DNA of 5,545 nt from Microscillaceae bacterium (GTDB taxonomy: Bacteria; Bacteroidota; Bacteroidia; Cytophagales; Microscillaceae): NCBI GenBank assembly GCA_003449595.1, contig DMHB01000381.1:1-5545 (forward strand), given 5' to 3'. Shown one piece after another: positions 1 through 4,827 of the stretch. Made by a program: the position numbers and the translations under genes. Positions within the stretch are counted from its first letter, which is position 1. Every line of letters starts with the position of its first letter. The notes under the pieces are model-generated. The model worked only from the letters and a program-made list of their open reading frames with translations. It did no database searches and was not told the origin of the DNA.

Positions 1-2
1 TC

Positions 3-635
3 CGCAACCGCCGGACTGTACTTGTCTCCTTTTCTTTATTATTTGCCATTGTTGTAGCATTAGGCATTCTTACAGCTTCCAGTGTAACAAGTTTAAATAA
101 TTTATTCAGAGAAGCTCGCGACAAATTTTTGCCTGCTATTGAGGTTTCCTTGATTACAGAGAAATTATATGCCAATCGTTTGAATTTAGAAGAACACATT
201 TTAGAAAAAGATAGTCTTACGTTGCCTAAAATCGAGGGGCTTATTTTCCAAAACAACAAGCAAATCGACTCATTGATAATTCAGTACTCTGATATTTACA
301 GCTCGCCTGTAACGAGCAACAATTTACAAAAATATAGAAATCAGATACAAGAATATCGCAACTTAGAAACACTTATCATCAAACAAAGCCGCAGAGGCTC
401 AAAACAACAAGCGCTGCTCAATTTTATTGGCAGAAGTTCGCGTATTTTCCAAGGGATGATCAAACCTATGGAAAAGCTCATCAATATCCATACTACCGAG
501 GGACAAGAGTTATACAAAAAATCGGAAGATTTGGCTAGCCAAATTCGGTTTTACTTATACTTGGCGGTGGGTTTGGCATTCGCAATTGCCATTATTGTGG
601 GTACCATTGTAGGTTTTACTTATATGAACGAGTAA
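3..635 (+). CDS. Four-helix-bundle membrane protein (MCP sensor-domain-like), partial at left edge
   Basis: The reading frame is open from base 3 to a TAA at 633-635 and encodes at least 210 residues. The true start lies left of the window; the TTG at 129 is internal, because the residues before it form a good membrane helix. Visible layout: a short basic start (RNRR), a first membrane helix at about residues 5-25, a largely helical extracytoplasmic segment at about 28-178, and a second membrane helix at about 182-205, followed by only a few residues (YMNE). This matches the two-helix-anchored 4HB_MCP-type ligand-binding module of chemoreceptors and histidine kinases. Unlike those proteins, it has no HAMP, kinase or methyl-accepting domain after the second helix. 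The stop is three bases before porQ, so the two are probably co-transcribed. The fold assignment rests on topology and residue pattern, not on a diagnostic motif; the ligand and partner are unknown. Probably only a few N-terminal residues are missing. Confidence 0.7.
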   Translation, partial: RNRRTVLVSFSLLFAIVVALGILTASSVTSLNNLFREARDKFLPAIEVSLITEKLYANRLNLEEHILEKDSLTLPKIEGLIFQNNKQIDSLIIQYSDIYSSPVTSNNLQKYRNQIQEYRNLETLIIKQSRRGSKQQALLNFIGRSSRIFQGMIKPMEKLINIHTTEGQELYKKSEDLASQIRFYLYLAVGLAFAIAIIVGTIVGFTYMNE

Positions 636-638
636 CCA

Positions 639-1685
639 ATGCTTGGAATGTTGCGGGTTTTGGTAATTGTATGGGTAGCTTTAGGAATCGGCTACGGTGA
701 GGCAACCGCCCAAGTAGCAGGCCGTTATACCTTTTCCTTTCTGAATTTACCCAACAACGCCCGCATAGCAGGATTGGGCGGTTTGAATACCGCCTTGGCC
801 AAAGGCCATCCTGATGTAAATCTTTTTAGCCAAAACCCTGCCTTGTTAGACTCCACCCAGCACCAACAATTGGGGGTCAATTTTAATCCTTACTTCGCCG
901 GTATCAGCAACACAAGCGTTCATTATGCCCATCAATCTGCCAAAGCAGGCACTTGGGGGTTTGGCCTTCATTTTGTGAACTATGGAACCATACAACAAAC
1001 CGACGACGCAGGCAACGTATTAGGTAGTTTTCAGGCCAACGATTTTGCCCTTACTACGGCTTATGCACACCAAGTCAATCATTTTAGGTTTGGCTTTTCG
1101 CTCAAACTCATTGGCTCGCAGTTGGCCGGATACAATGCCTATGCCCTTGGATTCGACCTGGGTGTTATTTTCAAACATCCAGAAAAAGATTTTGTGGCCG
1201 CCGTGGTATTCAAAAATGTAGGCTTCCCTGTCAGTGGTTTTGTTGATTACCAAAGCATTGTTTTGCCTTTTGATGCTCGTTTAGGTATCGCTTACAAACC
1301 CGCCTTCATGCCTTTTCGATTTCATGTCACCATTTACCAACTTTATGAATACGATGTCAATAGCCGAATAGGCAACGCCCAAGCTACAGGTGCAACTACT
1401 CAAAACCAGCCCGGTAGTTTGGCAGACAATCTTTTCAGACATTTGGCTTTTGGAGGTGAATTATTAATTAGCCGAAATTTTCAATTGCGCGTAGGCTATA
1501 ACCATCAAATCAGGCAAGATTTGCGTTGGGCAAACGGTGGATTAGGAATGGCAGGTTTTTCGGTGGGGCTGATGATACGTGTCAAAGCTTTCGAGTTTTC
1601 CTATACCCTTGCGGGATACCACCCGGTGGCCTTGCAAAACTTTTTCACACTCAATACACACTTTACTTCCTTAAAAAAACGGTGA
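639..1685 (+). CDS. porQ: Type IX secretion system protein PorQ
   Basis: This encodes a 348-residue outer-membrane beta-barrel protein of the PorQ family, which belongs with PorV/PorP-type FadL-like barrels. In Bacteroidota PorQ is associated with the T9SS, which exports and anchors proteins carrying a C-terminal sorting domain; PorQ is linked to the cell-surface attachment step with PorU, PorV and PorZ. Visible evidence: a signal peptide with hydrophobic core at residues 7-18 and cleavage likely after ATA24 before Gln25. The family-typical opening follows (YTFSFLNLPNNARIAGLGG, then VNLFSQNPALLD), with alternating hydrophobic and aromatic beta-strands to the end. Length fits the family. ATG 639 is the first start, three bases after the preceding stop; ATG 648 is a possible alternative that keeps the signal peptide. 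No clear Shine-Dalgarno is seen, as is usual in this phylum. Its TGA stop overlaps the GTG start of the permease gene, suggesting translational coupling. Confidence 0.87.
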   Translation: MLGMLRVLVIVWVALGIGYGEATAQVAGRYTFSFLNLPNNARIAGLGGLNTALAKGHPDVNLFSQNPALLDSTQHQQLGVNFNPYFAGISNTSVHYAHQSAKAGTWGFGLHFVNYGTIQQTDDAGNVLGSFQANDFALTTAYAHQVNHFRFGFSLKLIGSQLAGYNAYALGFDLGVIFKHPEKDFVAAVVFKNVGFPVSGFVDYQSIVLPFDARLGIAYKPAFMPFRFHVTIYQLYEYDVNSRIGNAQATGATTQNQPGSLADNLFRHLAFGGELLISRNFQLRVGYNHQIRQDLRWANGGLGMAGFSVGLMIRVKAFEFSYTLAGYHPVALQNFFTLNTHFTSLKKR

Positions 1686-2350
1686 TTGCAGCTTGGGTCG
1701 ATCTCTCCCCAATTGTGCTCAGTTTTCAATTGGCCTTCTGGAGTTTCCTGATATTATTCCCTTTGGGGATAGCATCAGGCTTTGTTTTGTTGCACTTATC
1801 CCCTTTCTGGAAAAAATGCTTTAAAATAGTACTTACCCTGCCTTGGGTATTACCTCCTTCGGTATTGGGCTTTTATTTTCTTTTGATATTGAACCCCAAC
1901 CAAGGATTGGGTAAATGGCTTTTACAGTACTTCAACCTACGTTTGGTTTTTAGTTTTGAAGGTATAGTAGTAGCCACTACGCTCTTCAGTTTACCATTTT
2001 TTTTACAACCGCTTTTGGCAGCCTTAGAAAACCTGCCCTCTTCCCTGAGCGAGGCGGCTTACACCTTGGGCAAAACACGTTGGCAAACTTATTTGTACGT
2101 TCTACTTCCCAGCGTCCGCAACACACTTTTCAACATAGCCGTACTCACTTTTGCCCATAGTTTAGGTGAGTTCGGATTGGTGTTGATGATCGGGGGTAAC
2201 ATCCCTACAGAAACCAGGGTGGCCTCCATTGCCATATTCAGCGAATTGGAAGCACTCCATTGGACCGAAGCCCACATTTATTCAACCATTATGCTGGTGC
2301 TGGCTATTTTTTTCTTGGCAATAGCTCATTGGAAAATTACCCCCCAATAA
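1682..2350 (+). CDS. modB: ModB-type molybdate ABC transporter permease, without ModA/ModC neighbours
   Basis: This encodes a 222-residue inner-membrane permease, close to the usual ModB length of about 225-230. In the family, ModB dimers form the channel that receives molybdate (or tungstate) from periplasmic ModA and is driven by the ATPase ModC. Visible evidence: several hydrophobic membrane helices; LPWVLPPSVLGFYFLL at 53-68, matching the ModB LPLVLPPVVVGY segment; the ABC-permease EAA loop, EAAYTLG at 124-130 with LP at 142-143, which docks the ATPase; and LGEFG at 161-165 with GNIP at 172-175, typical of molybdate permeases. I choose GTG 1682 because it forms a GTGA overlap with the porQ stop and because family similarity begins just after it (SPIVLSFQLA). 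The in-frame ATG at 1526 would add 52 residues read out of frame from porQ. Neither modA nor modC lies next to it, so it must use ATPase and binding protein encoded elsewhere, or be a remnant. Molybdate specificity is inferred from family resemblance; sulfate/tungstate-type permeases are close relatives. Confidence 0.83.
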   Translation: MIAAWVDLSPIVLSFQLAFWSFLILFPLGIASGFVLLHLSPFWKKCFKIVLTLPWVLPPSVLGFYFLLILNPNQGLGKWLLQYFNLRLVFSFEGIVVATTLFSLPFFLQPLLAALENLPSSLSEAAYTLGKTRWQTYLYVLLPSVRNTLFNIAVLTFAHSLGEFGLVLMIGGNIPTETRVASIAIFSELEALHWTEAHIYSTIMLVLAIFFLAIAHWKITPQ

Positions 2351-2360
2351 TGCAACTTAC

Positions 2361-2392
2361 TTGTATGAATTGAGTAATATTATATAGTTTTA
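2361..2392 (+). promoter_or_regulatory. Candidate Bacteroidota-type promoter for the Spy-like gene
   Basis: TTG at 2361-2363 and TAGTTTTA at 2385-2392 are separated by 21 bases. They resemble the Bacteroidota -33 TTTG / -7 TAnnTTTG elements with one mismatch in the -7 box. The spacing is slightly long and the region is AT-rich, so chance is possible. It would place the transcription start just before 2400 and give a leader of roughly 20 bases before ATG 2420, which supports 2420 over 2396 as the start. Confidence 0.3.
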
Positions 2393-2419
2393 TAGATGTT
2401 CAATTTTAAATTAAAATTT

Positions 2420-3001
2420 ATGACTAAAAAGTTTATTACTCTACTCATTTTGGCCTGTCTTAGTTTTACGTTTGCTTTTGCACAAGGTAATAGTAACGGC
2501 AAAGGAAATGGAAAAGGCAATGGCAACGATGGCGACAATGGCAAAGGAAATAATCCTTCCGAAAAAGCCCAAGCCCGTGCACAAGAAATGAAAGAAGTGC
2601 TCGGATTAAGCGATGAAGATGCTAACAAGCTTCGAGAAATTCAGTTCGAGCGTATGCAAGCGCACAAAGCCCTTCAACAACGCGTCAAAGAAAAATACCC
2701 TGATAAAGAAGAGCGAAAAGCCAACAAAGAAGCCATCAAAGAAGAATTCAAAGAAGAACGTCGAAGTATTCAGCAGGAATTCAAAGAAAGTATGCGTGCT
2801 GTGTTAAGTGAAGACCAAATGCAGAAATGGAAAGAATACAAAAAAGAGAAAACCGGTAAAGACGACGACGATGATGATGACGATGATGACGACGATGATG
2901 ACAACGGAAAAGGCAATGGTAACGGGAACGGAAAAGGTAACGGAAATGACAAAGGCAACGGGAACGGAAATGGAAAAGGGAAAGGAAAAGGCAACGATTA
3001 A
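2420..3001 (+). CDS. Exported Spy/CpxP-like protein with Gly/Asn/Lys blocks and a poly-Asp run
   Basis: This encodes a 193-residue exported protein. ATG 2420 is preferred to the in-frame ATG 2396, because it starts directly with a classic signal peptide: MTKK, a hydrophobic core, and cleavage likely after AFA21 before Gln22. The mature protein has four parts. Residues 23-45 are rich in Gly, Asn and Lys. Residues about 46-147 form a highly charged helical region with LGLSDEDANKLREI near 61-74 and LSEDQMQKWKEY near 129-140, which resemble the paired LTxxQ-type motifs of periplasmic Spy/CpxP chaperone-like proteins. Residues 148-161 are 14 consecutive Asp. Residues 162-193 are a Gly/Asn block with six Lys. 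The helical part suggests an envelope chaperone or stress role, and the Asp run suggests binding of divalent cations or basic surfaces; both are inferences. The flanking low-complexity parts are not part of the Spy family as I know it. It is probably transcribed alone and ends at the hairpin at 3037-3073. Confidence 0.75.
   Translation: MTKKFITLLILACLSFTFAFAQGNSNGKGNGKGNGNDGDNGKGNNPSEKAQARAQEMKEVLGLSDEDANKLREIQFERMQAHKALQQRVKEKYPDKEERKANKEAIKEEFKEERRSIQQEFKESMRAVLSEDQMQKWKEYKKEKTGKDDDDDDDDDDDDDDNGKGNGNGNGKGNGNDKGNGNGNGKGKGKGND
2486..2554 (+). repeat. N-terminal Gly/Asn/Lys-coding repeat block
   Basis: This stretch codes for 23 residues built from imperfect units such as GNGKG, using GGN-AAY-GGN-AAR codon patterns. 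It sits directly after the signal peptide cleavage site of the Spy-like protein. The same units reappear at the C-terminus (2903-2998), so the two blocks flank the helical domain. Codon third positions vary (GGC/GGA, AAC/AAT), so the repeat is stronger in protein than in DNA. Confidence 0.75.
2861..2902 (+). repeat. GAY trinucleotide repeat encoding 14 consecutive Asp
   Basis: Fourteen consecutive GAC or GAT codons run without interruption in the Spy-like gene. The irregular mix of GAC and GAT breaks perfect DNA repetition, which lowers replication slippage and suggests the Asp run is maintained at the protein level. Length variation between related strains is nevertheless plausible. Confidence 0.9.
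2903..2998 (+). repeat. C-terminal Gly/Asn/Lys-coding repeat block
   Basis: This codes for the last 32 residues of the Spy-like protein: only Gly, Asn, Lys and two Asp, in GNGNGK-like and finally GKGKGK units. It immediately follows the 14-Asp run, so the tail passes abruptly from a polyanionic to a cationic, probably disordered segment. It ends directly at the TAA stop. Confidence 0.85.
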
Positions 3002-3036
3002 TTAAGTAAATTTTCTCCTTTTTTAAATTCTCACTC

Positions 3037-3073
3037 AAACACCTTAGTAGTTTAAAAAACTACTAAGGTGTTT
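3037..3073 (+). terminator. Perfect 17-bp stem hairpin, probable terminator of the Spy-like gene
   Basis: The arm AAACACCTTAGTAGTTT (3037-3053) is exactly complementary to AAACTACTAAGGTGTTT (3057-3073), with a three-base AAA loop. On the plus strand the stem ends in GTGTTTTC, a short T run, consistent with an intrinsic terminator 36 bases after the stop of the Spy-like gene. The T tract is weak. The hairpin ends only seven bases before the next ATG (3081), so a role in the leader of that gene is also possible. Confidence 0.7.
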
Positions 3074-3080
3074 TCAAATA

Positions 3081-3524
3081 ATGGTTATGCAAAAAAAGGT
3101 CGTTTTCTTCCTACTTTTCCTCTTTGCACATTTTTCCTGCGCTCAACCGCCAATTGAAGGTTTATATAGAGGTCTAATAACACAAAACTCGGGTGGTTTG
3201 TCAGACCAATATTACATGGAGCTTAACATCACTATCCAAGAGGATGGTTCTATCTTAGGCGCTTCATTTTTTAAACTGTTTGAAGACAGAGATGTATATG
3301 TCAAATATGAATTGGTAGGCAAATTACAACAAGAGCAAATGATGCTCCAAGAAACTAAAATTTTTGAAGAGCAAATTTATGAGGGTGCTTACTTTTGCTA
3401 CAAACAGATGCGCCTAACAATCATATATCAAGCAGATCAATATTATCTACAAGGTGATTGGACTTCAGATAACTGTCCTAATGCCAAAGGAATTATCAAA
3501 CTAAAAAAAGAACAAATCTTATAA
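3081..3524 (+). CDS. Small secreted protein of unknown function
   Basis: This encodes 147 residues; I do not recognise a named family. The N-terminus is a clear Sec signal peptide: KK followed by a Phe/Leu-rich core at about residues 7-16 and likely cleavage after SCA21 before Gln22. The Cys at 20 lacks a good lipobox, so it is probably not a lipoprotein. The mature part of about 126 residues looks all-beta, with an opening GLYRGLITQNSGG, alternating hydrophobic strands, a YYMELNITIQEDGSILGAS segment and a closing WTSDNCPNAKGIIKLKK. This pattern recalls small beta-barrel or lipocalin-like domains common as hypothetical exported proteins in Bacteroidota. Two Cys remain after cleavage (in YFCYKQM and DNCPNAKG) and could form a disulfide. 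ATG 3081 is followed by an in-frame ATG at 3087 that also gives a complete signal peptide, so the exact start is open. It converges with the desaturase gene across a shared terminator region. Confidence 0.7.
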   Translation: MVMQKKVVFFLLFLFAHFSCAQPPIEGLYRGLITQNSGGLSDQYYMELNITIQEDGSILGASFFKLFEDRDVYVKYELVGKLQQEQMMLQETKIFEEQIYEGAYFCYKQMRLTIIYQADQYYLQGDWTSDNCPNAKGIIKLKKEQIL

Positions 3525-3525
3525 A

Positions 3526-3556
3526 AAAGCCGGTATGCTCTGCACACACCGGCTTT
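3526..3556 (-). terminator. Intrinsic terminator of the desaturase gene, possibly bidirectional
   Basis: AAAGCCGGT (3526-3534) pairs with ACCGGCTTT (3548-3556), a GC-rich nine-base stem. Read on the minus strand, ACCGGC is followed by TTTTTT, an ideal intrinsic terminator about 23 bases after the desaturase stop. On the plus strand only three Ts follow before GAAG, so termination of the 3081-3524 gene would be weaker. It begins two bases after that gene's stop codon. Confidence 0.82.
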
Positions 3557-3578
3557 GAAGAAGTAATTGCTAAAATGA

Positions 3579-4454
3579 TTAGTTAGATTTATGCGAATAT
3601 TTAACCTCTTGGGGTACAGGTTTTAAATCCCAAATAATACCAAACCAAGATAAGACTTTTAGCACATAATAAGTAATGTCGATCTCCCACCAGAAAAACC
3701 CTTGACGCGCTGAACTCTGATAATAATGGTGATTATTATGCCATCCCTCGCCCAAGGTCAGCAATGCTAACCATATGCTATTACGCGATTCATCGCCTGT
3801 TTTATACCTTGCTTTACCAATTTTATGCATCAGTGAATTGATAGAAAAGGTGCCATGGTACAAAAACACAGTGCTTAGGAAAAACCCAACAAACAAAGTA
3901 GAAAGGCCGGCAGAGAATAACGAAATGCCTTCGCCTCCATTGAACCAACCACCAATTACGGTTACCAAGGTGGCCAAAACTAAAGGAGGGATGAGATAAT
4001 TTTTATCCAACCATCTCAAATCGGCATACTTGTAAAAATCACCTATTACCTTATAATTAGTATTTTTTCTTTTATAGTCTTCGCCTACTATCCACCCGAT
4101 GTGCGAGTACCAAAAACCATAATGCTTTGCTGAATGTGGATCTTCAGGTGTATCACTATGGCGGTGATGATGTCTATGGTTAGCTGCCCACCAAAGTACA
4201 CCTTTTTGCACAGAGGTTTCGGCCATAAATGCCAAGAAGAACTGGAAAACACGAGAAGTTTTGAAAGTTCGGTGTGAGAAATAACGATGATAACCACCGG
4301 TAACGAAGAACATGCGAACGAAATACAAGCTGATGCATATCAGCCAGTCGAACCAAGTAGCACCTGTCCATAGGGCAGCTAATGGAATTAAATGCATGAA
4401 AAGCATTCCGTAGCTGTTTATAAAGGAAGGTTTGCTGCGTGTTTGCGTAGTCAT
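3579..4454 (-). CDS. Membrane acyl-CoA (delta-9 type) fatty acid desaturase
   Basis: This encodes a 291-residue integral membrane non-heme di-iron desaturase. Such enzymes use O2 and electrons from a ferredoxin or cytochrome b5-type donor to put a cis double bond into saturated acyl chains, adjusting membrane fluidity. All three histidine boxes are present: HRYFSH at 56-61, HRHHH at 93-97 and HNNHH at 239-243 within GEGWHNNHH. The extra family His/Asn positions are plausible (SHIGW at 117-121; H200 and N206 in HGTFSINS). Hydrophobic helices lie at about 17-51, 69-90 and 153-205. The overall pattern, including DPHSAKHYGFWYSHIGW, is that of the acyl-CoA delta-9 (stearoyl-CoA/OLE1-like) class and not an acyl-lipid or sphingolipid enzyme. 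No cytochrome b5 domain is fused. Length fits bacterial members. ATG 4452-4454 (reverse strand) is the natural start. Regiospecificity cannot be read from the sequence. The gene is monocistronic and convergent with its downstream neighbour. Confidence 0.92.
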   Translation of the reverse strand: MTTQTRSKPSFINSYGMLFMHLIPLAALWTGATWFDWLICISLYFVRMFFVTGGYHRYFSHRTFKTSRVFQFFLAFMAETSVQKGVLWWAANHRHHHRHSDTPEDPHSAKHYGFWYSHIGWIVGEDYKRKNTNYKVIGDFYKYADLRWLDKNYLIPPLVLATLVTVIGGWFNGGEGISLFSAGLSTLFVGFFLSTVFLYHGTFSINSLMHKIGKARYKTGDESRNSIWLALLTLGEGWHNNHHYYQSSARQGFFWWEIDITYYVLKVLSWFGIIWDLKPVPQEVKYSHKSN

Positions 4455-4719
4455 ATTAGGGAAATAGAAATTAAATAAGAGATACTAAGTGAAACAAACT
4501 TGATTAAAAATACAACTCTATTGTTATAAACAAACCATTTTAAGCAAGTTTTTTCTCAATTATTCAACTTTCAAAACAAGACAAAATTGCATAAATACTG
4601 ACTTTTGAATGTATAAAATTTTGTTTTTTTGCCGAAATGATGACAAAATTTCATCAATTAGTAATTGGAGCAATTTTTATTTGCTAAGTATATATTCCTC
4701 AATCAATCATAAAAAAAGT
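4455..4719. other. Divergent AT-rich intergenic region between desaturase and protease
   Basis: This 265-bp spacer separates the divergent desaturase and S1C protease genes. It must hold promoters for both, but only the tentative desaturase promoter at 4505-4534 can be pointed to. An open frame from ATG 4609 runs into the protease leader, but its first 37 codons (Ser/Asn/Ile-rich, AT-rich) look like translated non-coding DNA. No RNA gene, repeat array or mobile element is apparent. Confidence 0.6.
4505..4534 (-). promoter_or_regulatory. Candidate promoter of the desaturase gene
   Basis: On the minus strand TTTG (4531-4534) is followed after 18 bases by TATTTTTA (4505-4512). This fits the Bacteroidota -33 TTTG / -7 TAnnTTTG arrangement with one mismatch in the last base of the -7 box. 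It would start transcription near 4498 and give a leader of about 44 bases. AT-richness makes chance matches likely, so this is tentative. Confidence 0.35.
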
Positions 4720-4800
4720 ATGCTTAGTTTCATTCACCAAGAAAATGCTGATGAGTCAGACGCCCTTTACTCATCCGAAGATCGCAACCAAAATGAGTAA
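4720..4800 (+). pseudogene. Apparent N-terminal piece of the S1C protease, closed by an in-frame TAA
   Basis: ATG 4720 opens a 26-codon frame rich in Asp, Glu, Ser and Asn that ends at TAA 4798-4800. It is in exactly the same frame as the protease domain, and the next codons after the stop read RLLDAYSQAV, the usual start of the conserved part in short HtrA-like proteases. An acidic, variable leader of about this length before LLDAYS is normal for that group. Reading CAA (Gln) in place of TAA would restore one continuous protein from 4720. It could be a nonsense mutation, a sequencing error, or a separate short leader ORF. Confidence 0.45.
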
Positions 4801-4827
4801 CGCCTTTTAGATGCTTACTCACAGGCT

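Noticed and set aside
129..131. TTG start for the first gene
   Set aside because: The frame is open to the window edge and encodes a convincing membrane helix upstream, so the gene begins outside the window.
1020..1253. Minus-strand open frame inside porQ
   Set aside because: It is a shadow of the porQ frame, with no recognisable protein and no promoter.
1526..1681. Upstream in-frame ATG extending the permease by 52 residues
   Set aside because: It would overlap porQ by 160 bases in another frame and the added residues show no membrane-protein or family pattern. GTG 1682 gives a standard 4-base overlap and the usual ModB length.
2861..2998. RTX-type calcium-binding repeats
   Set aside because: The Asp run and GNGKG units lack the GGxGxDxUx nonapeptide spacing of RTX repeats.
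2486..2998. CRISPR-like repeat array
   Set aside because: The repeats are short, codon-phased and inside a continuous coding frame, with no spacers.
2770..3038. Minus-strand frames rich in Ser, Pro, Phe and Arg/His
   Set aside because: They are antisense readings of the GAY and GGN-AAY repeats in the Spy-like gene and have no independent coding signal.
4635..4665. Short imperfect inverted repeat (GATGA ... TCATC) in the divergent spacer
   Set aside because: The five-base arms in AT-rich DNA are within chance expectation and fit no recognised operator.
4609..4719. Longer protease leader from ATG 4609
   Set aside because: The 37 added codons are AT-rich with no conserved look. ATG 4720 gives a leader length typical of the family.
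4798..4800. Reassigned TAA codon (alternative genetic code)
   Set aside because: TAA is the natural stop of several other genes here, including the desaturase, the permease and the Spy-like gene.
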